Of a stretch of DNA of 64,000 nt, positions 51,532 through 60,983 are shown in pieces (positions within the stretch are counted from its first letter, which is position 1; each line of letters opens with the position of its first letter). The stretch is from SIG351 sp045627045. Lineage in GTDB: Bacteria; Bacillota; Clostridia; HGM11327. The notes below the pieces were generated by a model. That model worked only from the letters and a program-made list of their open reading frames with translations, was not told the origin of the DNA and made no database searches. Location of the stretch: contig JAZQMY010000005.1 in the NCBI GenBank assembly GCA_045627045.1, positions 1 through 64,000 of the forward strand, written 5' to 3'. The position numbers and the translations under genes are program-made.

Positions 51532-52518
51532 ATGAAAAAGATCATTGCTATGATTCTTTTGCTTGCATTTGCTGCAGTTATGTTTTCAGGCTGCGCAAGC
51601 GAGCTCATAACAGTAGGAACAGGTGGTCCTACAGGTACATATTACGGATATACAAACGCAGTTGGTACGATTCTCGGAACAGAGACAGGTCTCAATTTCA
51701 ACGTTGTTTCAACAGGCGGTTCAGTTGCTAACATCAAGGGTATGGATGACGGCGACTACAAAATGGCTATCGTTCAGAACGATACAATGATCAAGGCTTA
51801 CAATGCTCTTGATGACAAGAACTTTGCAAACGGCGCTATCACATCTTTCTCAGTTCTCGGCGAAGTTTACTCAGAGGTAGTTCAGATCGTTGTTGACGGC
51901 AAGCTCAAGGATCAGGTCAAGACACTCGCTGACCTCAAGGGTATGAGAGTATCTGTCGGTGATATCGGCTCAGGCGTTCTTGATAACGCAAAGCAGCTTT
52001 TCGCTATGTACGGCATTGACATTGACAAAGATATCCAGCAGTTCAACCTTTCTGTCGGCGACTCTGCTTCACAGATGAAGGATGAGAAGATTGATGCTTT
52101 CTTCTTCACATCAGGTGCTCCTGCAACAGCTATCACAGACCTTGCTCTTTCAAAGGACATTTTCCTTCTTTCACTCGAAGATTCAGTAATGGAGAAGTTC
52201 ATCGAGAACAACAAGATCGATGGTAAATACGAAGTATATTCAAAGCAGCCCATCACACACGCTCAGTACGCTTGCATCGCTGAAGATGCTCCTGTTTACA
52301 CTATCGGTGTTACGGCAACATTTATCGTATCAAACAACCTTTCAGAAGATACTGTTTACTCGATCACAAAGGCTCTCTGGGAGAAGAAGGCTGACATCGC
52401 ACAGGCACACGCTATCGGTGCTTCAATGGATGTAAACAGCGCATTCGTTACTATCGGTAATGTTCCGCTCCACAAGGGTGCTGAAAAGTACTACAAGGAA
52501 ATCGGTCTTATCGACTGA
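51532..52518 (+). CDS. TAXI family TRAP transporter substrate-binding lipoprotein
   Basis: A 328-residue substrate-binding protein of the TAXI type. The signal peptide ends in FSGC, so Cys21 is lipidated and the protein is membrane-tethered. VGTGGPTGTYYGYTNAVG at the start of the mature part and the VGDIGSG loop are TAXI signatures. Such proteins bind dicarboxylates or glutamate-like acids. ATG at 51532 has GGAGG; an ATG at 51469 lies before the predicted -10. A terminator separates it from the permease gene, which would keep the binding protein in excess. Confidence 0.93.
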   Translation: MKKIIAMILLLAFAAVMFSGCASELITVGTGGPTGTYYGYTNAVGTILGTETGLNFNVVSTGGSVANIKGMDDGDYKMAIVQNDTMIKAYNALDDKNFANGAITSFSVLGEVYSEVVQIVVDGKLKDQVKTLADLKGMRVSVGDIGSGVLDNAKQLFAMYGIDIDKDIQQFNLSVGDSASQMKDEKIDAFFFTSGAPATAITDLALSKDIFLLSLEDSVMEKFIENNKIDGKYEVYSKQPITHAQYACIAEDAPVYTIGVTATFIVSNNLSEDTVYSITKALWEKKADIAQAHAIGASMDVNSAFVTIGNVPLHKGAEKYYKEIGLID

Positions 52519-52545
52519 TCAAAAAGAAAAATAAATCGGTCATTT

Positions 52546-52577
52546 GCCCGGTATCTTAATGGACACCGGGCTTTTTT
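52546..52577 (+). terminator. Terminator between binding protein and permease
   Basis: GCCCGGT-N12-ACCGGGC then TTTTTT. The permease gene starts 65 bases further on with no clear promoter, so partial read-through is expected. Confidence 0.85.
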
Positions 52578-52641
52578 ACGGAGAATATCTGCCGAAGGAT
52601 CTGTTCCCGAAGGCAGAAGAAATTGTTAGGAGGAAAATTCT

Positions 52642-54774
52642 TTGAGCGAAGTAAATGAACAAGAAGTCAATGCCGAAGAATTGATGAAAGAACTTGATAA
52701 GGACAGTGCAGGAAGAAATCTGTTCGGAAAAAGAAAAACTGCACTTGATGTCCTGTTTGTTCTGTTTGCAGTGGTGATGATCACTCTGACACTTATTGTG
52801 TCCGGAATGACACCTCAGACACTCAGACCTCTTTTTGTCGGTCTGGTACTTTTTATCGGTTATCTTAAATTCCCGGCATCAAAGAAGGACAGCAGAATTG
52901 TAAATTCCATACCGTGGTATGATATTGCGCTTGCGTTCCTGTCACTTGCGGTTTATCTTTATTTTCCGCTGAATCAGAACCATATTCTTATTGCGCAGAC
53001 ACAGATCGGTACGGTCGATATTATCGTAGGTATTATTGGCTTCATCCTTCTTGCAGAGCTTTGCAGAAGATCACTCGGTCTGCCTATGCTGATAGTTGCA
53101 GGCGGCTTCATAATTTATGCTGTAATTTATAAGGTCAGCATCAACCCGCCTACGGCACTCAGAAACATTATTTTCGGCCTTTTCTATGATGTAAAGGGCG
53201 GCGTATTCTCAACGCCTATCGATGTTTGCTCTTCATTCATCGTGCTTTTCATCATACTCGGATCATTCCTTGAAAAGACGGGTATCGGCAAATTCTTCGT
53301 TGATCTTTCATCATCCGTTGCGGGATTTGCAGCCGGCGGCCCTGCCAAGGTAGCCGTTATTTCCAGTGCTCTTGAGGGTATGTATTCAGGCAGCTCTGTT
53401 GCAAACACGGTAGGTTCGGGATCAGTTACAATCCCTACAATGAAAAAAATCGGATACAAGCCTGAATTTGCGGCTGCTGTAGAAGCTGCGGCATCAACAG
53501 GCGGTCAGATAATGCCTCCTATTATGGGTGCAGCGGCATTCCTTATGTCGGAAATCACACACGTTCCGTATTCAACGATCGTAATTGCGGCAATACTTCC
53601 TGCAGTGCTTTACTTCACAGGAATATTCCTTATGGTACACTTCGAAGCAAAGAGACTCGGACTCAAGGGACTCCCTAAGGACGCCATCCCGAATTTCTTC
53701 AAACTCATTCTTGAGAACGGATATCTGCTTCTTCCTGTTGTAGTTCTTGTTGTATGCATGAACCACTTCACGGCAGGTATGTCTGCTTGCTTTGCAATTC
53801 TTTTTGCACTCGTTGTAAGCCTTATTGATAAAAAGTGCGTTGTTCGCCTTTTCAAACTTAAACTTAACGGAATCAAGGACGTAATAACGATAATTCTTCC
53901 GCTTGTGCCTGTTGCATTGCTCTACCTGCTCTGGAAGGTTATAAAGCTGGATATGGGTCTTTCGGTATTCATTTCAATGCTTGCCGCAGTTCTTTGCAGT
54001 GTATTCCCGAATGAATCGATCCTCAATCCTCCTATGGTTGCAGAAGGTCTCAGCGGCGGAACTAACAGCTCCATCGGTGTTGCAGTTGCCTGCGGTATGG
54101 CGGGAATCGTTTCCGGAGTTGTAACAATGACAGGTCTCGGATCAACACTTATGACGCTCCTTCTTCCTATCGCAGAGAAGAGCTCGTTCATTGCTCTCTT
54201 CCTGACTATGATATGCTGTATCCTGCTTGGTATGGGCGTTCCTACTACGGCAAACTACGTTATCATGGCAACGATCATGGCACCTATTCTTGTCAAGATG
54301 GGCGTACCGCTCCTTGCGGCTCATATGTTTGTTTTCTACTTCGGAATCGTTGCAGACATCACGCCTCCTGTTGCACTTGCCGCATATGCAGGCGCAGCTA
54401 TTGCAAAGTCGAATCCGCTGAAAACCGGCGTCACCGCGACGAAACTGGCGATCACGGCTTTCATCATTCCTTACATATTTGCATATTCACCACAGATGCT
54501 TCTTGTTGTTGAGGGTTACACACCGAGCTTCTTCAGCATTGTAACGATCATTTTTACATCAATCGTAGGATGTATCGCACTTTCAAGCGGACTTGAGGGA
54601 TACCTCAAATCAACACTCAAGTGGTGGGAGAGAATCGCACTTATCGGTGCAGGACTTTGCCTTATTGTTCCTGATCTTCTTTCAGACGGAATAGGACTTG
54701 CAGTGGTCGTAATCATTGCGGCAATTCAGTTCTTCTTTGACAAGAACAGAGAAAAAAACAAAACAGCTGAATAA
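52642..54774 (+). CDS. TRAP transporter fused permease (4TM-12TM)
   Basis: A 710-residue membrane protein combining the small (DctQ-like, about 45-200) and large (DctM-like, about 200-690) TRAP subunits, the form that goes with TAXI binding proteins. Strings such as SGSSVANTVGSGSVTIPTM and GMGVPTTANYVIMAT are the DctM substrate/sodium regions. The start is TTG at 52642 with AGGAGG. It imports an organic acid with sodium or protons. Confidence 0.94.
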   Translation: MSEVNEQEVNAEELMKELDKDSAGRNLFGKRKTALDVLFVLFAVVMITLTLIVSGMTPQTLRPLFVGLVLFIGYLKFPASKKDSRIVNSIPWYDIALAFLSLAVYLYFPLNQNHILIAQTQIGTVDIIVGIIGFILLAELCRRSLGLPMLIVAGGFIIYAVIYKVSINPPTALRNIIFGLFYDVKGGVFSTPIDVCSSFIVLFIILGSFLEKTGIGKFFVDLSSSVAGFAAGGPAKVAVISSALEGMYSGSSVANTVGSGSVTIPTMKKIGYKPEFAAAVEAAASTGGQIMPPIMGAAAFLMSEITHVPYSTIVIAAILPAVLYFTGIFLMVHFEAKRLGLKGLPKDAIPNFFKLILENGYLLLPVVVLVVCMNHFTAGMSACFAILFALVVSLIDKKCVVRLFKLKLNGIKDVITIILPLVPVALLYLLWKVIKLDMGLSVFISMLAAVLCSVFPNESILNPPMVAEGLSGGTNSSIGVAVACGMAGIVSGVVTMTGLGSTLMTLLLPIAEKSSFIALFLTMICCILLGMGVPTTANYVIMATIMAPILVKMGVPLLAAHMFVFYFGIVADITPPVALAAYAGAAIAKSNPLKTGVTATKLAITAFIIPYIFAYSPQMLLVVEGYTPSFFSIVTIIFTSIVGCIALSSGLEGYLKSTLKWWERIALIGAGLCLIVPDLLSDGIGLAVVVIIAAIQFFFDKNREKNKTAE

Positions 54775-54781
54775 AAAATGT

Positions 54782-54810
54782 GCGCCCGGATAAAATGCCG
54801 GGCGCTTTTG
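54782..54810 (+). terminator. Terminator of the TRAP permease
   Basis: GCGCCCGG-ATAAAATG-CCGGGCGC then TTTTG. Confidence 0.88.
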
Positions 54811-54882
54811 ACTAAAGCGTATGTCCGGATTTGATCCGGGCGGAATGATATTTGAAAAAAAGAAGGCTGAGGAACTGAAAAA

Positions 54883-55563
54883 ATGAATAACAGTTTTAAG
54901 GACATATTGAAAAACTCTCTGCTTGCGGTTGCGGGATTGTTTCTTTTCGGATTCGGCGTGCACCTGACGATTCAGGCAAACATTGGCGCCGCACCGTGGG
55001 ATGCATTTGCCCTCGGACTTTCGTCCACGATAGGCATAAAATACGGCACGGCAAGTGTAATTATTTCTTTGATTCTTATTGTGGTGGATATATTGCTCAG
55101 GGAAAAGATAGGAATAGGAATGTTCCTTGACGCAATAACGGTAGGAAAGACGGTTGACCTTTTTGATTGGCTCGGCTGGATACCGAAGCAGGAAAATATT
55201 TTCTCAGGCATATTGATAATGCTCGGCGGACTTGTGATAATGGGCTTCGCACAGTATATGTATATGAAGGCGTCGCTTGGCTGCGGCCCGAGAGATACAC
55301 TTCTTGTGGGCTTGAAGAGAAGAACGAAAAAGATACCGATAGGCGTTATAAGCATAATGATTCTTGCTGTGGTAACGTTTGCAGGCTGGCTTCTCGGAGG
55401 ACCTATCGGAATAGGCACTATAATATGCGCCTTCCTTGAAGGGCCTGTAATGCAGCTTGATTTCAGAATAGTGAAATTTGAGCCGACAGAGATAAAACAT
55501 CAGGGAATAATAGAGTCATTCAGAATAATATTCAAACTCAATAACAAAAGATCCGGTGAGTAA
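54883..55563 (+). CDS. YczE/YitT-like membrane protein
   Basis: A 226-residue protein with five to six hydrophobic segments. GFGVHLTIQANIGAAPWDAF (20-39) and KASLGCGPRDTLLVG are typical of YczE-type proteins, whose function is unknown although one member affects lipopeptide synthesis in Bacillus. Its stop codon lies in the loop of the terminator. Confidence 0.85.
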   Translation: MNNSFKDILKNSLLAVAGLFLFGFGVHLTIQANIGAAPWDAFALGLSSTIGIKYGTASVIISLILIVVDILLREKIGIGMFLDAITVGKTVDLFDWLGWIPKQENIFSGILIMLGGLVIMGFAQYMYMKASLGCGPRDTLLVGLKRRTKKIPIGVISIMILAVVTFAGWLLGGPIGIGTIICAFLEGPVMQLDFRIVKFEPTEIKHQGIIESFRIIFKLNNKRSGE

Positions 55564-55577
55564 TCCGGATCTTTTTG
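55546..55577 (+). terminator. Terminator overlapping the yczE-like stop codon
   Basis: AAAAGATCCGG-TGAGTAAT-CCGGATCTTTTT. Confidence 0.88.
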
Positions 55578-55606
55578 TGTTTTTATGATACTCCTTTTTA
55601 TCTTCC

Positions 55607-56422
55607 TCAATCGTTTCCGATTATATCCCTTGCAACCTGTGCTGAAAGCCTGTAAAAGAGCATCAGAGCCTTGTAGCTGAGCGCTTCCGGCGGCTTGACT
55701 TCAAGATTGAATGAGCCCTTGTAGCCGCAGGTACGGACGGTTTGAGCAAAGCTCTTCCAGTCGACACCACCCATGAAGCCGGGAATCATGTGCAGATCAT
55801 CCGTGTATACTGTGGAGTGGATGTGAAGCGCCGTAAGCTTGTGCTTTAATTTTTCAAGCATTTCATTTACGTTCTGACCGCGGATGAGAGCGTGTCCCGT
55901 GTCAAGACAGGCACCGACGTAGGGAGAAGCGAAGTAGTCCGAATAGAAGAGAAGGTCTTCTGCCGAGGACAGGAATGCGTCTCCGAAGTCACCGTTGTAG
56001 ATATTTTCGGTTGAGAGGATCACATTCTTCTTTTCAAGCGAGGGGAGAAGCTTTTCGATAAGGCGGATATTTGAAGTGCGGCTTTCCTCTCTTTCTTTTC
56101 CGTAATAAAGGTGAACGACAGCTGTCCTGCAGCCCGTATCGCCCGTGAGCTCAATTCCGCGGATCATTCTCGGAAGAATGAATTCTTCGTACTCTTCATA
56201 CGTTGAGAACTCCGGATAATGAGAGGGCCAGAACGGAAGATGTGTCTGGCAGATTTTTAAGCCTGCTTTTTGTGCATCGGAATATTTTTTCATTATTGTA
56301 TCGGAAAAGCCTGCCTCAAGAATATGATCAAGGTTATTAAGCGGAAGATCGATTCCGTTGAAGCCTGCCTCTGCAAGCTCGGAATAATACTGATTTAAGC
56401 CACAGATGATTGAAATGTCCAT
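55607..56422 (-). CDS. Sugar phosphate isomerase/epimerase-like TIM barrel (AP endonuclease 2 fold)
   Basis: A 271-residue xylose-isomerase-like TIM barrel. Metal-site candidates are THLPFW, the Glu in STENIY, CLDTGHA, HIHS and the C-terminal Glu in NLEVKPPE. Members isomerise or epimerise sugars, inosose or hydroxypyruvate. ATG at 56420-56422 follows GAGG by 6 bases; the frame opens 6 codons earlier. It is monocistronic and the substrate is unknown. Confidence 0.82.
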   Translation of the reverse strand: MDISIICGLNQYYSELAEAGFNGIDLPLNNLDHILEAGFSDTIMKKYSDAQKAGLKICQTHLPFWPSHYPEFSTYEEYEEFILPRMIRGIELTGDTGCRTAVVHLYYGKEREESRTSNIRLIEKLLPSLEKKNVILSTENIYNGDFGDAFLSSAEDLLFYSDYFASPYVGACLDTGHALIRGQNVNEMLEKLKHKLTALHIHSTVYTDDLHMIPGFMGGVDWKSFAQTVRTCGYKGSFNLEVKPPEALSYKALMLFYRLSAQVARDIIGND

Positions 56423-56538
56423 AGTAACCTCAAGATTCAATGTGATTTTGAATTATATTATATCACTCAAACTGAAAAATGTAAATAATGAGATTTAACA
56501 ATGGCAGATTTGCAATAAAAACATGACTGTAAATGCTA

Positions 56539-56567
56539 TTGACAATCAGGGAGCGATGTATTATAAT
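56539..56567 (+). promoter_or_regulatory. Promoter of nrdG
   Basis: TTGACA (56539-56544), 17 bases, TATAAT (56562-56567). Confidence 0.9.
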
Positions 56568-56665
56568 TTAGTTGTATTTTTACAGTGAATTTTATTTTAT
56601 TCCGTTTTTCGGAAAAACATGATCTGCCTGTATTTTATAATTGATTCTTGTAAGAGGAAATGAAA

Positions 56666-57358
56666 ATGATATTCAACGGCTTTCAGAAAATGACACTTCT
56701 TGACTTCCCGGGAAAGGTTGCGATTACTGTTTTTACGGGAGGATGCAACTTCAGATGCCCTTTTTGCCACAATGCACTGCTTGTGACGAAGACGAACGAA
56801 TTGCAGGAATACAAGGAGGAAGAGATACTTGATTTTCTGAAGAAAAGAAAGGGCCTTCTTGACGGCGTTGCGATAACGGGCGGAGAACCGCTTCTTCAGA
56901 AGGATATTGAGGGCTTTATGGAGAAGGCAAAGGACCTCGGCTTTGAAGTGAAGCTGGATACGAACGGAAGCTACCCTGAAAGGCTGAAGGAAATAGTGGC
57001 ACACGGACTTGTGGACTATGTTGCAGTTGATATCAAGAATTCAAAGGAAAAATATGCCTCTACCGTAGGTCTGAAGAATTTTGATATAGGAAAGATCGAT
57101 GAGACGATAAGCTTTCTGATGCAGAAAACTGTCCCGTTTGAATTCAGAACTACCGTGGTGGATGAACTTCATGAGGTGGAGGATATAGTAAAAATATCCG
57201 AATGGATAAAAGGTGATGAACCATATTATCTCCAGAACTTTGTTGACAGCGGAGATCTGATTACTCCGGGACTTCATGCGGCTTCAAAGGAAAAGATGCT
57301 TGAAATGCGTGAAAAAGCAGCTTCGGCGGTTCCGAACACGTATTTGAGAGGTCTGTGA
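56666..57358 (+). CDS. nrdG: Anaerobic ribonucleotide reductase activating protein
   Basis: A 230-residue radical SAM enzyme that installs the glycyl radical in NrdD. The [4Fe-4S] motif is CNFRCPFC (Cx3Cx2C) near 27-34, followed by GGEPLL. The fold is longer than E. coli NrdG (154 residues) and like the Clostridia/archaeal type. ATG at 56666 has GAGG 8 bases upstream; the ATG at 56660 is too close to it. It precedes nrdD by 186 bases. Confidence 0.92.
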   Translation: MIFNGFQKMTLLDFPGKVAITVFTGGCNFRCPFCHNALLVTKTNELQEYKEEEILDFLKKRKGLLDGVAITGGEPLLQKDIEGFMEKAKDLGFEVKLDTNGSYPERLKEIVAHGLVDYVAVDIKNSKEKYASTVGLKNFDIGKIDETISFLMQKTVPFEFRTTVVDELHEVEDIVKISEWIKGDEPYYLQNFVDSGDLITPGLHAASKEKMLEMREKAASAVPNTYLRGL

Positions 57359-57361
57359 GAA

Positions 57362-57377
57362 AATCAATATATAGTAT
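57362..57377. promoter_or_regulatory. Possible NrdR box
   Basis: AATCAATATATAGTAT agrees at 13 of 16 places with the NrdR consensus ACACWATATATWGTGT. A second box at the usual 31-32-base spacing was not found. Confidence 0.35.
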
Positions 57378-57425
57378 AATGAGAGCAAAAAATCATTTTT
57401 TTCTACAAAATATCAGAAAAAATGA

Positions 57426-57454
57426 TTGACAAATGAGGAATAATGTGATATACT
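57426..57454 (+). promoter_or_regulatory. Promoter of nrdD with overlapping inverted repeat
   Basis: TTGACA (57426-57431), 17 bases, TATACT (57449-57454). ATGTGA-N8-TCACAT (57443-57462) is a perfect repeat that spans the -10 box, in the place of a repressor site. Confidence 0.75.
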
Positions 57455-57544
57455 TTTCACATAGTTGGAAATAAAGAGGAAGAGTGCAATAAGCATATGA
57501 ACTCTGCAGATTACCAAAGAAAAAACAAAAAAGGATAGTTTAAT

Positions 57545-59920
57545 ATGTACAACGTCAAAAAAAGAGATGGAAAGGTAGTAGAGTTCAATCTTTCCAAAAT
57601 TAAAGATGCTATAATAAAGGCATTTGATGCCTGCAATAAACAGTACCACCCGGATACGATTGATTTTCTTTCACTCAAGGTCACAGCAGACTTTGAATCA
57701 AAGGTGAAGGACGGTATTATTTCCGTTGAATCCATTCAGGACAGCGTTGAAACTGTTCTTATCAAAGCAGGCTATGATGACGTTGCAAAGGCATATATTC
57801 TTTACCGTAAGCAGAGAGAAAAGCTCCGTAACATCGACAAGACAACTCTTGACTACAAGAAGACTGTTGATGATTACATGAAGAACCTTGACTGGAGAGT
57901 CAAAGAGAACTCCACTGTAACTTATTCTGTCGGCGGTCTCATCCTTTCAAACTCAGGAGCTATTACGGCTAACTACTGGCTCTCCGAGGTTTATGATGAA
58001 GAGATTGCAGATGCGCACAGAAATGCAGATATTCACATTCACGATCTTTCAATGCTTACAGGCTACTGCGCAGGCTGGTCACTCAAGCAGCTCATTCAGG
58101 AGGGTCTCGGCGGTGTAACAGGCAAGATCACTTCTTCACCTGCATCACATCTTTCCACTCTCTGCAACCAGATGGTAAACTTCCTCGGTATCATGCAGAA
58201 CGAATGGGCAGGCGCACAGGCTTTCTCATCATTTGATACTTATCTTGCTCCGTTTGTAAAGGTGGACAACCTTTCATATAAAGAAGTCAAGCAGTGCATC
58301 CAGTCTTTCATTTACGGTGTAAATACTCCTTCAAGATGGGGTACACAGTCTCCGTTTACAAATATCACTCTTGACTGGACAGTTCCGAACGATCTTTCCG
58401 AGCTCAACTGTATTGTAGGTGGCAAAGAGGTTGACTTCAAGTATAAGGATTGTAAGAAAGAAATGGATATGGTGAACAAGGCGTTCATCGAAATTATGAT
58501 CGAAGGCGATGCTAACGGCAGAGGCTTCCAGTATCCTATTCCGACATACTCCATCACAAAGAATTTTGACTGGTCAGATACGGAAAACAACCGTCTCCTT
58601 TTTGAAATGACGGCAAAATACGGCACACCTTATTTTTCAAATTACATCAACAGCGATATGGAGCCTTCTGATGTAAGAAGTATGTGCTGCAGACTTCGTC
58701 TCGATCTCCGTGAACTCAGAAAGAAATCCGGCGGCTACTTCGGAAGCGGCGAGAGCACAGGTTCGGTCGGCGTTGTAACGATCAATATGCCGAGAATAGC
58801 ATTCCTTTCTGCCGATAAGTCAGACTTCTATCAGAGACTTGACAGACTCATGGATATTGCGGCCCGTTCGCTCAAGATCAAGAGAACGGTCATCACGAAG
58901 CTCCTTGAGAATGGCCTCTATCCGTACACAAAGAGATACCTCGGAACTTTTGCAAACCACTTTTCAACAATCGGTCTCGTAGGCATGAATGAAGCCTGCC
59001 TCAATGCAAAGTGGATAGGTCACGATCTCACATGTGAGGATGCACAGAAGTTTACGCAGGAAGTTCTCAATCATATGCGTGACAGACTTTCTGACTATCA
59101 GGTCGAATACGGCGATCTCTACAACCTCGAAGCAACACCTGCAGAGTCAACGGCTTACCGTCTTGCAAAGCACGATATTGCACGTTATCCGAGCATTATC
59201 ACTGCCGCAAAGAAGGAAGGAGATACTCCTTACTACACAAACAGCTCACATCTCCCTGTCGGATATACAGAGGATATCTTTACTGCACTTGAGATCCAGG
59301 ATGATCTCCAGACACTCTATACATCAGGTACTGTATTCCATGCATTCCTCGGCGAAAAGCTTCCGAACTGGAAGGCTGCCGCAACTCTCGTCAGAAAGAT
59401 CGCAGAAAACTTCAGACTTCCTTACTACACGCTTTCTCCTACGTACTCTATCTGCAAGAATCACGGATATATCCCCGGCGAGCAGTATGTTTGCCCGGAG
59501 TGCGGTGAGCACACAGAGGTTTACAGCAGAATAACAGGCTACTACCGCCCTGTTCAAAACTGGAACGTAGGCAAGACACAGGAATTCAAAGACAGAAAGG
59601 TTTATGATATGGGTAAATCTGTTCTGAAGACAAAGGAAGCTCATGTTGAGGAAGCTGCGGAAACAGCTGCTGAGACAGTCGTTTCAAACGATGAGAACAG
59701 AGCGATCCTCTTTGCAACTCCTACCTGCCCTAACTGCAAGATAGCTGCCGCAACACTCGACAAGGCCGGATTTGCTTATGAAAAGATTTTTGCAACCGAT
59801 GCTCCCGAGCTTGCCCAGAAATTTGGCGTAAAGCAGGCACCGACACTCGTAGTTGTCAAGGACGGCGAGTTCACAAGATACACAGGTGTTTCCGATATCA
59901 AGAAATTCCTCGCACATTGA
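57545..59920 (+). CDS. nrdD: Anaerobic ribonucleoside-triphosphate reductase with fused redoxin domain
   Basis: A 791-residue class III reductase. The N-terminal ATP-cone (about 2-91) senses ATP/dATP; the catalytic barrel follows, with EATPAESTAYRLAK. Zinc-site cysteines include Cys637, Cys650 and Cys653, and the glycyl radical is Gly665 in RITGYY. After a Glu/Ala-rich linker (about 690-714) comes a thioredoxin/glutaredoxin-like domain (715-791) with CPNC (728-731) and the cis-Pro in QAPTLV. This suggests the thioredoxin-using NrdD2 type with a built-in reductant rather than formate. It has its own promoter and is followed by trxB. Confidence 0.95.
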   Translation: MYNVKKRDGKVVEFNLSKIKDAIIKAFDACNKQYHPDTIDFLSLKVTADFESKVKDGIISVESIQDSVETVLIKAGYDDVAKAYILYRKQREKLRNIDKTTLDYKKTVDDYMKNLDWRVKENSTVTYSVGGLILSNSGAITANYWLSEVYDEEIADAHRNADIHIHDLSMLTGYCAGWSLKQLIQEGLGGVTGKITSSPASHLSTLCNQMVNFLGIMQNEWAGAQAFSSFDTYLAPFVKVDNLSYKEVKQCIQSFIYGVNTPSRWGTQSPFTNITLDWTVPNDLSELNCIVGGKEVDFKYKDCKKEMDMVNKAFIEIMIEGDANGRGFQYPIPTYSITKNFDWSDTENNRLLFEMTAKYGTPYFSNYINSDMEPSDVRSMCCRLRLDLRELRKKSGGYFGSGESTGSVGVVTINMPRIAFLSADKSDFYQRLDRLMDIAARSLKIKRTVITKLLENGLYPYTKRYLGTFANHFSTIGLVGMNEACLNAKWIGHDLTCEDAQKFTQEVLNHMRDRLSDYQVEYGDLYNLEATPAESTAYRLAKHDIARYPSIITAAKKEGDTPYYTNSSHLPVGYTEDIFTALEIQDDLQTLYTSGTVFHAFLGEKLPNWKAAATLVRKIAENFRLPYYTLSPTYSICKNHGYIPGEQYVCPECGEHTEVYSRITGYYRPVQNWNVGKTQEFKDRKVYDMGKSVLKTKEAHVEEAAETAAETVVSNDENRAILFATPTCPNCKIAAATLDKAGFAYEKIFATDAPELAQKFGVKQAPTLVVVKDGEFTRYTGVSDIKKFLAH

Positions 59921-59931
59921 TAAAAATATCC

Positions 59932-59966
59932 GGCGTGAATGCCTGAACGGGTTTCACGCCTTTTTT
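59932..59966 (+). terminator. Terminator between nrdD and trxB
   Basis: GGCGTGAA-N13-TTCACGCC then TTTTTTATT. No clear promoter lies between it and trxB, so trxB may depend on read-through. Confidence 0.85.
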
Positions 59967-59996
59967 ATTACCTAATATCAAAGGACAAATAAAGCT

Positions 59997-60902
59997 ATGT
60001 ATGACGTAATTATCATCGGCGGAGGTCCGGCAGGACTTACGGCCGCACTCTATGCAAGAAGAGCAAACAAGACGGTATTGCTTATAGAAAAAGAAACCTT
60101 CGGAGGGCAGATCACTTTTTCACCAAAGGTTGAGAATATTCCGGGCTTTATTGAGCTTTCGGGAAACGAATTTGCCGAGAAGCTTGTTGAGCAGGTGCTC
60201 AATCAGGGAGCAGATTTCGAATCGGCAGAGGTAACGAAGATAATCAATTCAAATCCCAAAAAGGTTATTACCGATGCAGGAGAATATGAATCAAAGGCGG
60301 TAATAATTGCCGCAGGAGCAAAGCACAGACTCACAGGTGCGGCAAACGAAGAGAAATTCATCGGAAACGGAATATCGTTCTGCGCAGTATGTGACGGAGC
60401 GTTCTACAAGGATAAGACAGTTGCAGTGATAGGCGGCGGAAATTCTGCCCTTCAGGAGGCTGTATTGCTGTCAGAACTTGCAAAAAAGGTCATCGTGGTG
60501 CAGAATCTTGATTTTCTTACAGGCGAAGAGAAGCTCAGAGAACAGCTCTACGCAAAGGCTAATGTTGAGATAATTTACGGCGCGGTGATGGACGAATATC
60601 TCGGCGACGATGAGCTTACGGGCATAAGAATAAAGAAAACGGCAAACGGTGAGACACAGGATGTAGCACTTGACGGCGTATTTGTGGCAATAGGACTTGT
60701 GCCGCAGAACGAACCGTTTGCAGACCTTGTTGCGCTTGACGGCAGAGGATATGTTGATTCGGACGAATCCTGCAGAACAAATGCGGACGGAATTTTTGTT
60801 GCCGGAGATTGCAGACGCAAGACGGTAAGACAGGTCACAACGGCTGCTGCTGACGGTGCAGCGGCGGCTCTTGCGGCGTGCGATTGGGCAGACAGAAACT
60901 GA
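59997..60902 (+). CDS. trxB: Thioredoxin reductase
   Basis: A 301-residue FAD/NADPH enzyme. FAD motif GGGPAG (8-13), redox pair Cys129-x-x-Cys132 (CAVCDG), NADPH motif GGGNSA near 145-150, and C-terminal GDCRRKTVRQV with the FAD-binding GD. It reduces thioredoxins with NADPH; the fused redoxin of NrdD just upstream is a natural substrate. The start has AGGA about 10 bases before ATG. Confidence 0.95.
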   Translation: MYDVIIIGGGPAGLTAALYARRANKTVLLIEKETFGGQITFSPKVENIPGFIELSGNEFAEKLVEQVLNQGADFESAEVTKIINSNPKKVITDAGEYESKAVIIAAGAKHRLTGAANEEKFIGNGISFCAVCDGAFYKDKTVAVIGGGNSALQEAVLLSELAKKVIVVQNLDFLTGEEKLREQLYAKANVEIIYGAVMDEYLGDDELTGIRIKKTANGETQDVALDGVFVAIGLVPQNEPFADLVALDGRGYVDSDESCRTNADGIFVAGDCRRKTVRQVTTAAADGAAAALAACDWADRN

Positions 60903-60923
60903 TAAATGAAATAATAATAAATC

Positions 60924-60964
60924 AACCCCGATGAGAACATCAATCTCATCGGGGTTATGTTTTT
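60924..60964 (+). terminator. Terminator of trxB
   Basis: AACCCCGATGAGA/TCTCATCGGGGTT, 13 bp, then ATGTTTTT. Confidence 0.9.
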
Positions 60965-60983
60965 CATAAAGAATCAATGGCTC

